The notes under the pieces: model-generated
Told to the model about the DNA's origin: nothing
The model's database searches: none
Seen by the model: the letters and a program-made list of their open reading frames with translations, nothing else
Made by a program: the position numbers and the translations under genes
Source of the DNA: Bimastos eiseni
Taxonomy: Eukaryota > Annelida > Clitellata > Crassiclitellata > Lumbricidae
Length of the DNA: 64,000 nt
Reading direction: 5' to 3'
Assembly: GCA_959347315.1 (NCBI GenBank)
Contig: OY365809.1
Location: 8,460,790 to 8,524,789 of the forward strand
Shown here: positions 16,781 to 28,268 of the stretch, one piece after another
Position numbering within the stretch: position 1 is the stretch's first letter
Layout of the letters: every line of letters starts with the position of its first letter

Positions 16781-18239
16781 GGCAGAAGTGTTGGCCTACT
16801 CTCCTTGAAGTCAGGTACGGTAGCCATCACATATTGCATTGTATTGTATTTAAATCTCTTTATTTATGTAGCGCCTCTCTCAGCGCACACCAATCGTTTC
16901 CAGATAAAAGAAATTAGTCTTTAGAAAGGACGAAAACAGGCTCTACATTGTAACCCATGCAATACCTCTACAGAATAAAGTTCTTCTAGTATTAATTTCA
17001 GCATCGCCATCTTTGCCCATCAATGATTATTGTCGAACAGAAAAAGTGAAGCTTTCTTAAAATAAGCAATTGAAACGCCAAATCGGAAGTTTTGCAAAAG
17101 TTAGGAGCCGGGGAACCGCTACACATCCCTCCTCAAATGCAATTGTGCATTCACTGGACCATAGGGCCTATCCTCAGAATGTGTACTATCAACCCGTCCA
17201 CTACCAACTCTATCATACACGCGCTCCACTACTTATATGGTATCTTATCAATACCTCCTCAAATAAAGGTGTCTAAAAGTATAACTACCTTAATCAACTG
17301 TCAGCTGCGCCTTATTTTTGGCAATCAATTATTGGACTTAAAGAAAAGTAGTTTTATTTACTCACAAAATAGCAGTGTTAAATAGTAAATAAGCTACAGT
17401 AGTAATAGCAATCATAATTATTATGGTAAGTTCAATAAACACATGTACGATGCCACCTGGCGATTGATGTGCGCGACACCTCTCCAAAGAGTTTACAATT
17501 TTAGATTTAATTAAGATTAATTTCACATCAATCATCGCACAGAAAGGGATGCAGTTTCGCTTAGTCAACAAATGAACACGTGGAAAATTCATAAATAGGT
17601 CACCACAATAATACCAATTATAATTTGTAATTTTAAACACGTACTACGCCACCTACCGATTGATGGCCGCGTTCCCGTCTGTCCAATATATTTGAACTTC
17701 AGCATTCTCTGTCGCCTATCTCAATACTTGTTTCTTCGATTATATATATGAGCTCGTAGGAAGCTTCAAAAATGACAAATGAAGTGCAGAATTAAATATT
17801 AAATAATTATGAGTCACAGTGTATTTTGCCTACAATTATTGTGTAGCTAGAACAACGGGTCTATATAGATCTAGGCCTATATAGCTTCTGTCCTGCAGTT
17901 TCCTGGATTCATTATTTGTTGCCTATTTAATTGTAAATTATGTCACGCAGATGATCCTGTAATTTCACACATTAGGGATTATTTGTAAGTTGTGCTGTTT
18001 ATCTACGTATTTTGCAAAGCCAAAGTTTACAGCACATTGTATCGTCAACGATCATGTCTCGAAGCCGTGTCTACTTCAAGCTTTGATTTAATTGCGTCGT
18101 TAATGTGGTATAATGTGGTTACCGTCGTTTACTGTCCTTCGGAATGCAGATCAGTGGCAATTAAGTTAAATTAAGTCTAACGACATAATCATATCTGAAG
18201 TCATTGATTGAAATTGCAGGGCTGTAATTAGCCCAACCC

Positions 18240-18700
18240 GATGCACTAAAAGATGCGTGTCAGAATTTTCGAAGATCGGCGTAGACGAGACCTAGCAAGG
18301 AGGCAATGACTACCAGACCAAAGCGATGATGGGATACGCGAATCGCTGCTGGAGGAGTGGCTAGGGAGCGCATCCAGCATCTAACCGGGGACGTGGCCAC
18401 ATTTCGGAATGCGACCGACAAGACGTGCAGCAGAACGCAGGACCCGGTCCAGGCACCGCAACCTCCCAGTTTGGAGGCCTACATAGAGTGAGCCGCAGTA
18501 ATTTGATGAAGGAGTGGACAAGTGTAGCGGTGGCGTCTGGAGTTATCGAGCGATAGCAAAAGCGCGGAGCTGACGCAACGTCTAGCATGAATCACACAGT
18601 TACACAGGAGACGGTGAATATGAGGTGCAAATGTAAGCTCTTGGTCTTGGTTAGAGATGTTCGGCAATCCTACAGTGTGTTTGCACAATTATTTCAGCAA
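18240..18700 (-). pseudogene. CR1-like LINE reverse-transcriptase fragment nested in the hAT element
   Basis: On the minus strand the frames read ISNQDQELTFAPHIHRLLCN, then, after frameshifts, ITPDATATLVHSFI. These match the region after the YADD motif in CR1-type LINE polymerases (a conserved DQxLTFxPHIxxLC stretch followed by LTPDATATLVHSFI). Several shifts and stops break it, so it is a dead fragment. Its position inside the 16145-19888 element means it inserted after the hAT element or was carried by it. Confidence 0.6.
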
Positions 18701-18933
18701 TTGATCAGCGAGTAGCAGGAGAGCTGATTTAGAGCAGCAGAAATTGTTGGGAACGGTCATGAAACTGGCTAACCCTGTTTTCACAAAGAATTTTGGACTC
18801 GTGTATGATGCCCTGTAAGAGTTGGCCGATTTGTCCTTAGCATTGCAGATAGTTTATATCACTCTTCCTGTTGATCATCTACTTCTGAGTCCTGACAAGA
18901 CGACTCGAAGTCATTACAGCTAGAAATGACTGA

Positions 18934-19320
18934 GTGGACAGTACTATGCTGAAGCTGGTCAGGCTGCAGATGCAAGAACTTTCAAAGGTGTATCGTTTGC
19001 TACTTGCAGTGGGAAAGAGGGAAATTTATCGAGGCCAGTTTTACAAAGCATTAGTAGACGGCATGACAAAGAAACTGTTGGCAGATTCGGAGAAGGATCT
19101 GTGTAGTTCTAGTGTCTGATCTCTTGATTCCAATGCTGGGCCAAATGATTTCGACCCTGAGGGGTGAGAGATAACTTGTCCACTTACGTGGCAAGTTCCT
19201 ACGTCAATAACTGCTGTGGGCAAGATTATCGAGATTATTAAGATAGTAGAGGTGGCAGGGTTGCTGATCATTTCCAAGAGTTGCTGAATCGAATAAACAC
19301 CTTCCAGTATCCTAAGCACG
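18934..19320 (+). pseudogene. Possible hAT transposase remnant
   Basis: A 61-residue frame ends at a stop and the same frame continues afterwards with further stops. The pattern (GQFYKALVDGMTKKLLADSE followed by DFDPEG) resembles the helical stretch after the insertion domain of hAT transposases, where a phrase about the number of residues in an asymmetrical list of targets precedes a C-terminal dimerisation region. The match is weak and the location inside an element with hAT ends is the main support. Confidence 0.3.
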
Positions 19321-19896
19321 GCGAGTGTGAAAGGGGTTCAGTAAAATGAATATATTAATTCTGCACATCACTCAGGTTACAGCTGTCTATTGAGTTTTCC
19401 ATGTGAAGACAACATCATAGAGAAGACAACATCATAGACTAAATAGAATTTCTTTCATATTTTCTATTTTGTTAGACCCATGTAGCCACAGTTGGCTATT
19501 TGACTAGCTCAATATAGGCCTAACTGTATTGAGATCCGAACCCTTGTTAGTTTGAGTTTGAACTCGACACATTATAGACAATAGGCTGTATACATGTGCA
19601 TGTATATCTATTAATTTAAAAAATCTGCAGGGTTCATATTTATTTTTAGGGAAAGAAAGATGATACATGTTAAAAAATCAATGTAAATTATTTTTATTTT
19701 TTGAATTTTCTAATGTTTTCTCTTTTACATTTTTAATAAGGAGAATGCGGTTTCATCGAAGGATACGATTCTTATGTTTGCATAAGGCCTGGTTAGGGGT
19801 AGACTGTAGACATTGATGGTCCTGTCTCATATCGAGTCAACTCGAACTTTGGAGTTCCCACTGCTCACCCAAACCACTTTAACCACTGATAATATG

Positions 19897-20790
19897 TGCT
19901 CTTGGAGCCCGAGTTCATCAGTATGCTGACGACTCCCAACTGTACTTGACATGCCGCCCATCTGAGGCAATGAAGTGAGTGTCAAAATTCTTGGCAATTG
20001 TGGAGTAAGTGCAGATCTGGATTTCCTCCAATCGGCTAAGATTCAACCCAGATAAAGCTGAATTTATGTGGCTGGGCAGGAGACAAGCGCTTTTCCTCAT
20101 TGGAAGGTTCAACGCGTCGTTATGGACCTAGGAATTCTTCTGGATCAAGACCTGTCCTTGGAGAAACATGTCAGTTCCCTGTGCAGGTCTTGCTTTTATC
20201 AATTGCGCCAGATTAGAGTCATTAGACGAAATCTGTGAATTGACGCCGCTATAACTCTTAATTGTCCATTCCTTCGGGCTGACTCGCCTGGACTACTGCA
20301 ATGTTGTCCGTGCGGGTCTGCCAAAGTTCCGGATAAGACAGTTTCAATCCGTTCTCAACTGCGCCGCTCGAGTCGTTGCCAAGCTGCCAAAATACTCACA
20401 CAATTCAAGCTATTTGCGTTACACACTGCACTTGCTCCCGGTTGAAGATAGGATCACATTCAAGATCATCCTCATGGGACGGACATCGGTGGCCGGCACG
20501 GCTCCAAAATACATCAGAGAGCTCTGTCTTCTCGTCTCCAGCCAGCCAGGTCGTCGATCCTTGCGTGCTGCGGCTTGTGGGCACTTGATGGTCCCGGGCT
20601 CCCGTACATCGATCCGGACAAACCGTGCCTTCTCATGCAGTGGACCATCATACTGGAACGCTCTTTCGTTACAACTTCGCAACATTGCACTGCTTGCAGC
20701 CAACTTTCCTAAATTACTCAAATCGCATTTTTTTAGATCTACTGGGTAGCTACGTTTAGCGCCTTCGAGAGGTTCTTATAAGGCGCCATG
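19897..20790 (+). pseudogene. CR1-like LINE fragment (reverse transcriptase C-terminal half)
   Basis: The plus strand encodes HQYADDSQLYLTCRPSEAMK, the catalytic YADD motif of a CR1-type reverse transcriptase. After frameshifts it continues with a DLGILLDQDLSLEKHVSSLC-like stretch, a RLDYCNVV-like word and, at 20414-20749, HLLPVEDRITFKIILMGR and SYWNALSLQLRN. The order is that of the thumb and C-terminal region of LINE polymerases. Multiple stops and shifts show it is not functional. It ends near gcgccatgtaaattgg, a plausible 3' end. It starts exactly at the right target-site duplication of the hAT element. Confidence 0.75.
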
Positions 20791-20871
20791 TAAATTGGCA
20801 GCTGCATAAAATTCACGAATGTTAATGCTACATGTATGTGAAAGCATAAAAATCAGAAACTATTGCGTTTA

Positions 20872-21688
20872 GGGGAGGATCACCTAAGATGGGATGGTTC
20901 GTAAGATGGGACACATGATGTCACACAGCTATTATTGTTGTTATTCGGCAGAGGACGCCGCTGTTTGATGTTGCAAATGAGGTATCAGGAAAATTAAACT
21001 CTTCATGCGGCGTACTTGCGGCGATATGATATTGATTTTTTTTATAAAGTGAAGTTTTTCGGGTTCATTGATGTTATTTGATATCACGACATTTTCCAGC
21101 ACATCAATTTTCGCTTGAAATACTTTTCACTTTGTGATATACACATATAAGAGTGTCATTTTATATAATAATCATCAATTCTTTATAGCATGAGGCTGAG
21201 GGATAGCGCAAATACTTGCTGTGAAACGATCTGCTCCAGTAGCCTGGTAGTAGACCCTGTGCCGTAAGATGGAACAACATGGAATGATGGAAATAATTGT
21301 CCCATCTTATGGAACGGTTGTTTAAGATGGGACATATTAGTAATTCACATTCTTGACAAGAAAAGTGCATTCCTGTAAAAATAATAAGCCTATATATGTG
21401 CAATTTTGTGTTCTTAAATGGCGGTATAAGAGTATTCTACAACATGAAATGATGGAAATAATTGTCCCATCTTATGGTCACAGTTGCTTAAGATGGGACA
21501 TAATGCCTATTTATATTCATGAGAAAAAGTGCATTCTTCGATAGGCCTAAGTGTGAAACTTTAACAACCACCATATCAGAGATAAATATGCACGTTATAT
21601 TAGTGTGGTCTAGCTTAACAAGGTGTTCTTAACTTTAAAAAAATTATGGAAACAACGTGAAATGTCCCTATCTTAGGCGAGTCTCCCC
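20872..21688. mobile_element. 817-bp TIR element flanked by TA
   Basis: The left end GGGGAGGATCACCTAAGATG and the right end read in reverse, GGGGAGACTCGCCTAAGATA, form an inverted repeat of about 25 bases. Both are flanked by TA (20870-20871 and 21689-21690), as for Tc1/mariner-type or similar elements. The interior contains a direct duplication of about 150-170 bp, at about 21272-21425 and 21440-21590, and each copy again holds cccatcttatgg and ttaagatgggaca in inverted order. No transposase is present. Confidence 0.7.
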
Positions 21689-21892
21689 TAAGTGTTATTC
21701 GGACCTACGCAGCCTACCTGTCACTGATTCCACTCGGCCTACATGCCACCTGTTACTTGGGTAAACAGCAATGCTGCCAAATTACCAAATATTGATGACG
21801 TAGCCAGCAGTTGCCACATTTGACCGAACTGTTCGAGTTGCTTGAAGAGGTCGTTCCAGCATATGGTAGGCTAAGGAGTGGAATCTGAGAGT

Positions 21893-21926
21893 GAAGACAG
21901 ACAGACAAGACAGGCAGACAGACAGT
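21893..21926. repeat. Degenerate (ACAG/GACA)n tract
   Basis: Imperfect acagacagacaa-type tetranucleotide run. Confidence 0.6.
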
Positions 21927-21947
21927 TCAACCAGGTCGTCACACAGA

Positions 21948-22436
21948 AGAGTATACCTAGAAATGGAAATTATTGTCTTCAAACAAAAGAGTATGCGTAG
22001 ATGTGGTAACAATTGTCTTCAAACAGAGGAGTATACGTAAATATGCATGATGGCGAATGTCCTCAAATAGAAGAGTATACGTTCAATTACGTTGATATGG
22101 AAACGATTGTCTTCACACATAAGAGTAGGCCTATACGTAGATATTGTAGGCCTAGCGATGGTCTCCAAACAGAAGAGTATAGGCCTACGTATAAATGTGG
22201 CAACGATTGTCTACAAACAGAAGAGTATATGTAGTTATGGTAACGATTGTTTACAAACAGAAGAATATATGTAGTTATGGTAACGATTGTCGACAAACAG
22301 AAGAACATCTGTAGTAATGGTAACGATTGTCTTCAAACAGAGGAGTATACGTAGATAGCCCTATACGGTAGCGATTGTCCTTAAAAATAAGACCATTCGC
22401 AGAGTAACGAATGTCTTAAACAGAAGAGCATACGTG
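21948..22436 (+). repeat. Short minisatellite array, same family as the 34-62 kb array
   Basis: About ten units of roughly 40-50 bp carry agaagagtatacgta cores followed by gatatggtaacgattgtctt-like spacers and a caaacag join. The same core and spacer words build the giant array further right. The array is interrupted at 22436 by a LINE and resumes at 24736. Confidence 0.85.
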
Positions 22437-24735
22437 TATTGTATTGCATTATATTTACGTATTTCTATAGCGCCTCTCCCAGTACAACCTAATCAGAGGC
22501 GTTCTCAGTGCGAAAAACCCCGTAGAAATAGAAAAATCTTAAGCAGAAGCACCTGGAGTTAAAATTAGAGAGCGAGTCACAGAGGGCATGTCATTCCAAA
22601 GCAAAAGACCAACAGATGCATAAGCGCGATGTTGGGCGAGAGCCGTCCGAGTCCGAATTACCATGCAAGAGATCATATCGTTCTAAGGAAAGAAGAGGGC
22701 GAAGAGAGGCAGCCGAAATAGGACGGCGGATAAGATCACAAAGATAGCGCGGAGCCTGACCCAAAAACACTCTGGATGTAAGGAAAAGAACTTTAAATCG
22801 AATGCGAGCTATGAGCGGAAGCTTAGTCATGAAGGTAGAGATGTGAGAGTTGCGACAAAGGCGGGCGATCAGACGGGCGGCAGCATTTAGTACAGATTGA
22901 AGAGATGACAGGCGAGATTTCAGAAGACCAATAAGAAGCGAGTTACAGTAATCAATGCGTGAGCAGACTAAAGCATGAACCACAGTAGTGAAAGTGGATG
23001 AGGGAACAGATCGTCTGACAGCTCGAAGGTGGTAGAAACTAGACCGAGAGAGATTAGAGATGTGTTCAGCATATTAAAGAATGCGGTCAATGGTAACACC
23101 TAGGTCACGAACACTAGTAGAGAAAAGGAACAATGGGAACCGTTCAGAAAGTAGGTCATAGTCAAGTTTAACGAGCTGCTGACGGGTGCCAAGCAAGATC
23201 AGCTGAGTTTTTGTTGAATTGAGAGAGGCGATTCAAGGACATCCAGCACTGGAGTTCTGAAGAAAGAGACTCAATAGATTGAGAAAGGACAAGCTGATCT
23301 GCAGGCGGACCATGAACAAAGGCCTGAACATCATCCGCGAAGAGGTGACCCACTGCGGAATGTTTATCCAAAAGGAGAGGGATGTCAGCTGTGAACATGA
23401 TATAGAGAAGTGGACCAAGCACGGAACCCTGTGAAACGAAAATTTTTTACAGGTACCCACGGGATGCAAGTGTCACCTAGAATGACCATTTGTGAGCGAT
23501 CCATGAGATAGGATCGAAATCAGAGAAGAGGAGGACCACTAAGGCCAAAGGAGATTTCAAGCCGACGTAAGAGAACGTCATGATCTACCTTATCAAATGC
23601 TGAAGAAGCGTCAAAGAGGGCCAAGAGCGTAACATGAGATGCGTCCATGGCCAAGTAAATGTCCGACAGGAGAAATAGGAGAGCAGTTTCAGTAGAATGA
23701 TGAGCTCTAAGACCAGATTGCCTAGAGTGAATAAGACCCGACTGTTCCAGATAAGGAAGTAGCTGCAAAGAGACAAGCCGCTCCAAAGTCTTTTTTTTTA
23801 AAAGAAAGACAGATAAGATATAGGGCGATAGTTCTGATATATGCTTAGATCCAAGTTAGATTTCTTAAGCGTGGGGAAAACAATGGCACGCTTCTGTGAG
23901 GAAGGCAGAAGGCCTTCAGAGAGCGATCTGTTGAAAATGTACAGTAAAAAGGGGGCAATGTCATCAAGTATGTCAACGATGACGAACGGCGGAAGCGGAT
24001 CCAGTTCACACGATTTCAGGTTAGATGAGGAGAGGAGACGACGTAGATCCGACTCAAGGATAGGCTTAAATTCCGTGAAGACCGAATCTGTATAAGAGTG
24101 AAGGAAGGAGCTGGCGAGCCAGAGTCCCGAAGATCATCCAGCTTAGCCGTAAGCATGGACAGAAAGTCATCACCTGTGTAGGAGGAACTCACTGATGTAC
24201 GAGTGATTGGTCCAAGAGGCCCGAGATGGCTGACGATAGGCGTTTCGGGTTTTTCGAGTTTCTTGTGACGAGATCCTCCCAGTATGTAGCCTCCTTTCGC
24301 TGACATAGTCGGTGAAAAGAGCGCAGTTGAGTGACCCAGATGAGACGATCAGCTGGATCTTTGGAGTGTCGAAATCGTCTTTCGAGACAGCGGGTTCGAC
24401 GACGTAGATGGCGACAGTCACTATCGAACCAGACTGCAAGTGGCCGGACGCGAGATTTCACATCCTGGATGGGAAGCATCTTGTCAAGATGATTGGCCAT
24501 GATGTTGGAGTAGAGATCGAAGAGTTGCACAGTTGACAAGCCATCAAGTTTCGAGGGGGAGGAAGCGAGAAGAGAATTCTGTAGAGCTTTACTGAATGCA
24601 GCGCGGTCAAGTGACTTCCTTCCACGAAGATACCGAAGCGAGTGGATGGGTACTGAATGAAGAATTGAGGGCAGGAAAACTCGATGAGCGAGTGGTCTGA
24701 CAGAGTCGGTGGGTGGACTGGCCCAAGACAGAGCA
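22437..24735 (-). pseudogene. 5'-truncated CR1-like LINE, broken ORF2
   Basis: On the minus strand, running down from 24735, the frames give the end of the endonuclease and the linker (ORF 24800-24189, with NLLASSPSKLDG-like and AVWFDSDCRHLRRRTRCLER), then reverse transcriptase: RQSGLRAHHSTETALLFLL, FDASSAFDKVDHDVLLRRL (motif A), QGSVLGPLLYI (motif B) and HLFADDVQAF (motif C). After this come CSRIDYCNSLLIGL and LGQAPRYLCDL. Stops and frameshifts separate these pieces, so it is not active. The 3' end is near gcgctatagaaatacg in the minus sense. It splits the minisatellite between tacgtg and gatgtgg. Confidence 0.85.
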
Positions 24736-24904
24736 GTGGATGTGGTAGCGATTGTCTTCCACAAAGAGGAACAACGAAAGAATATGAGGAAAAAAGGCAA
24801 TCGTTAATATATCTACGAAGGCCTGCATACTCTAATGTTTAAAAATGTTTACCATATCTGCGTATACTCTCTTTTATAAGACAATCGTTACCATATCTAC
24901 GTGT
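24736..24904. repeat. Residual minisatellite with an orientation switch
   Basis: After the LINE, one plus-oriented unit (gtggatgtggtagcgattgt) is followed, from about 24790, by units in the opposite orientation (gtttaccatatctgcgtata and caatcgttaccatatctacg). The family is therefore arranged head to head here, unlike the uniformly plus-oriented giant array. Confidence 0.7.
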
Positions 24905-25125
24905 AGTCGGAAGGTTCGATAGTCGGAAGGTTCGATAATCCGAAGGTTCGATAGTCCGAAGATTATTGTACACTCGATAGTGCCTAGGGTTCGATAATCC
25001 GAAGGTTCGATAGTCCGAAGGTTCGATAGTCCGAAGGTTCGATAGTCCGAAGGTTCAATAATCCGAAACTCTTCGGACTAGAAAATTTTCTTCGGATTAT
25101 CGAACCTTTGGACTATCGAACCTTC
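24905..25125. repeat. 16-bp tandem repeat with an inverted arm at a gap edge
   Basis: About nine copies of gttcgatagtccgaag (with the variant gttcgataatccgaag) run to 25070. Then come copies in the opposite orientation (cttcggattatcgaacc, ggactatcgaaccttc) that run into the N block. The two arms could pair into a long hairpin, which may explain the sequencing gap. Confidence 0.85.
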
Positions 25126-25325
25126 NNNNNNNNNNNNNNNNNNNNNNNNNNNNNNNNNNNNNNNNNNNNNNNNNNNNNNNNNNNNNNNNNNNNNNNNNNN
25201 NNNNNNNNNNNNNNNNNNNNNNNNNNNNNNNNNNNNNNNNNNNNNNNNNNNNNNNNNNNNNNNNNNNNNNNNNNNNNNNNNNNNNNNNNNNNNNNNNNNN
25301 NNNNNNNNNNNNNNNNNNNNNNNNN
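25126..25325. other. Assembly gap of 200 N
   Basis: Exactly 200 Ns follow an inverted repeat. The round number suggests a placeholder of unknown true size. Frames translated across it are meaningless. Confidence 0.99.
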
Positions 25326-25577
25326 GCATATATAGAGGCCTACGCCTAAGAACGCGTTGTATAAATTTCATATCTCCGGAGCGTTCCATTCGTGAGCCTT
25401 TCCTGGACCCGAAAGAAAATGCTTGCTTCATAGTTTAGGCCTAGATAGAAATAAATAGATCGATCGAAATAAATAAACAGGCCTCTAGATTAATTAATGA
25501 TTGATATTACACAAGCAACGCTCCGATGCTGCCTTGCGGCGCAGCACTACACACAGAGACAGTGTCCCCCCTCCCCA

Positions 25578-25660
25578 CACACACACACAGACAGACAGAC
25601 ACACACACGCACGCGCACACACCACCAGCATCCATATATATATATATATTATACATAAAA
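25578..25660. repeat. (CA)n then (TA)n microsatellites
   Basis: An interrupted CA/CAGA run is followed by a TA run near 25637-25650. Confidence 0.85.
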
Positions 25661-26247
25661 TATATTATATCTATGTATATTAAAATATGTTATATTTATG
25701 TATATATGCTGATGCAGGGTGGTAGTGACCGAAGTATGATTTAATAGTCTATTAATATTTGAAATAGTCTTTTCAAAGCAAATATATAGCGCATTTAATT
25801 GTATGCAGTATTCGCACACGTGCATACACTGAGCTTCTATACGATGTACAATAAAGAGCTCTAAAGAGTTTCTGCAAAAGCAGAGCAGCCGCCGGCATTT
25901 ATATATCGTCTAAGTGCGTCGTATAAGTTATAGGGAGATGGATGAGCATTGTAAAAGTCTTTGCAGTCTACTCATTCGCTCCCAACGATGGAAAGGTTGG
26001 CTCTTTCGATATATACTGCTGCTGCTGCTGCTGAAACGAGTTTATTCTTCGTTCCGGGTCACGTGCATCGGTTCGATTCTTCGGAGCGTCATCTGGTGTC
26101 TCTTCCCTTAGGACGTCCTCTGCTGCTGCTGCTGGTGGTGCATTCGTCTCGGTCTATGGTCTCTCGCATAATCTCATCTCTATTCGTCGCTTGTCTTCTT
26201 CTTTCTCTCGTCAACGCATTCAACGAATTCGTCGTCGTCGCCGGCTA

Positions 26248-26640
26248 CCCTCCCTCCTTCTCCCTCCCTCCCTCCTTCTCCCTACCTCCCTCCCTCCCTC
26301 CCTCCCTCCCTCCCTCCCTCCCTCCCTCCCTCCCTCCCTCCCTCCCTCCCTCCCTCCCTCCCTCCCTCCCTCCCTCCCTCCCTCCCCCCCTCTCTCTCTG
26401 TTTTTCTTTGTTTTTGTCTGCCTCTAGCTGTCTTTCTCTCTTTCTGTCTCTGTCTCTGTCTATCTCTTTCTCTATAGGTCTGTCTTTTGACTGTCTCTTT
26501 TTGTCTCTGTCTCTCTGTTTATCTCTCTCTTCTCTCTGTCTCTCTCTCTCTCTCTTGTTTCTTTTTCTCTCTCTTTCTTTCAATGTCTATGTTTCTCTGT
26601 CTCTATCTCTTTGTGTCTGTGTCTGTCTCCATAGCTCTCA
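26248..26640 (+). repeat. (CCCT)n tetranucleotide and CT-rich tract
   Basis: A nearly perfect CCCT array of about 140 bp (26248-26388) grades into a CT/TCTG-rich tract to about 26640. It produces Pro-Ser-Leu frames on one strand and Glu-Arg-Gly frames on the other, which are not genes. Confidence 0.95.
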
Positions 26641-28268
26641 CACTGCCCGTATACCTTGTGCTTTGATCATCAGTCGATTGGCATTAGAACCACCGCTGAG
26701 GCGAACTCTTTTCAGGCTGTCTCTTCTTTCCCTACAATAAATAGAACAAACGTCTTTCCTTCTTCCTACAGCAATCCGATTATCTATGCTTTTTCTCCAC
26801 GGTAAGAAACGCACGAATTGAAGAATGGTCAACACGAAAGTCTATGGACAATGCATTCGACCACGAGAAGAACCCTCAGAGGTACACGCAGGCCCTTAAA
26901 CGGCCGGACACGAAAAGAACTTTTGGAGGTACACACAAGCCCTAAGGTCCGGCCTATGTGGGAGTGACTGTGGCTTGACAGGTCACTTCCATACGATTAC
27001 CTAGTATAGTTCAGGCTGAGTATACAGATATGCTCTAGATAATATCAGCTATACAGAGACAACCAGCAACTTTGTTGGCTCGACTTCGAGTGGCAGTGAC
27101 CAGACATCAAGAACACCAGCTCTTGTTCCGTAATATTCAGCTGTAGACAACTCTGCCCCCGATAGGGGTGTCGCTTGTTCCATCATAATTTTTTAGAGTT
27201 TAGACCATCGCCATTCACGCGTTCTTTAGTATTATCTCAGGAACACAGCGTCCAACCCTACTGCAATGACTGTCAATCATAAGCAATGCGTTTCATTTCA
27301 TTCATGTAAAAGGGAAGAGTACATTGCAAAATTCCTGAAAACGGTCCATGTGAATAATGATTTGCCACCGCACACGACATCACTTTGCAGTGTCCAGCGC
27401 GCGTTTGCTCGAGACACTCAAAGTGGTTTTATATGCCATCGAGTTGACCTACATGCAGGTCCTGCATGCACATGACTGATATTATGGCATGGATTCTCAA
27501 CGGATGATTTGGTAGCAGCGACCGTGACCAACCTCTTCCTCCGTTTGTTTATCTACTAGGCTTCAAATTGCCTCGACCACTCTGGTCTGCTCTATATCGG
27601 TTTCGACGATCCCGGGTTGTTTTATCAGGTGAGAAAAAGTCAATGTTCCTTTGTGTAGCTACGGCAGCAGCAGACATAGTTGAAGGTCTAAGGCCCTAAA
27701 ATAGATCAAGCCTGAGATGCTCAACTGTACACTCATCCTCAAACTTTCAAACTTTCACCAGAACGACGAATGACTGATATTTTTTCCTTTGTTCAGAAGA
27801 AGCCCCGCAATTGTGATCTTTTCTTTCCGCACAGAAATCGCTGTTTTCACGAAGTTTCTGATGATCTGCGAATACGAATCATCGTTTCTGATAAGTTACA
27901 ACGGAAATCGGATGCAGTTGCGAAGAATCGTCAACGCTGTGCCAGGCCAATGTTCCTATTTTGAATGGATTCTAATCCATTCATCTCTGTAACGCACGAA
28001 AAACATAACCGTGTTCCTTCAGTAACAAACCGTAAAGTAGTCAAATCATACGAGAGGTGCGTGCAGAACAAACAGTCGATTGCGTCAGTCAAACAGACTT
28101 TTGTCTTCGCCATTGGGGGAGGGGTGGGGGAGGACGTTATAGGGTGCATTGGTGTACTGTTCACTCACTTTCATTCGACCATTTAATATTAACCCCGAAA
28201 GCATTGAGGGCGGAAACACTTCCCGATTCGTCACTCCAGATTTTACCCCTCATCGACAGAGCGTCAGT

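Larger units (their letters stand above)
16145..19888. mobile_element. 3.7-kb hAT-like DNA transposon with exact 8-bp TSD
   Basis: The left end is CAGGGTTTAAAGTGG followed by gtgggaacg. The right end read in reverse is CAGTGGTTAAAGTGG followed by tttgggtgagcagtgggaac. Both are flanked by the identical octamer ATAATATG (16137-16144 and 19889-19896). The CAG...CTG ends and 8-bp duplication are hallmarks of the hAT superfamily. The interior is decayed: a GA-rich tract lies at about 16430-16780, a nested CR1 piece at about 18240-18700, and a possible transposase remnant at about 18934-19320. The element lies against a CR1 fragment that begins right after its right duplication. Confidence 0.8.
25326..28268. 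other. Intergenic region without a recognised gene
   Basis: Between the gap and the GPCR stop codon lie simple repeats (listed separately) and unannotated sequence. A 259-codon plus frame (25961-26740) is mostly simple repeat. Other short frames, such as 27266-27475, 27770-27964 and 28149-28484, match nothing I recognise; the last overlaps the GPCR coding strand. A small imperfect duplication (gaggtacacgcaggccct and ggaggtacacacaagccct) lies at about 26875-26945. Confidence 0.5.

Noticed and set aside
25961..26740. 259-codon plus-strand frame with a signal-peptide-like segment (MVSRIISSLFVACLLLSLV)
   Set aside because: Most of it is translated CCCT and CT simple repeat. The hydrophobic start at 26157 could be a first exon of a secreted peptide, and an atttatatat word lies near 25897, but no donor site or downstream exon was found.
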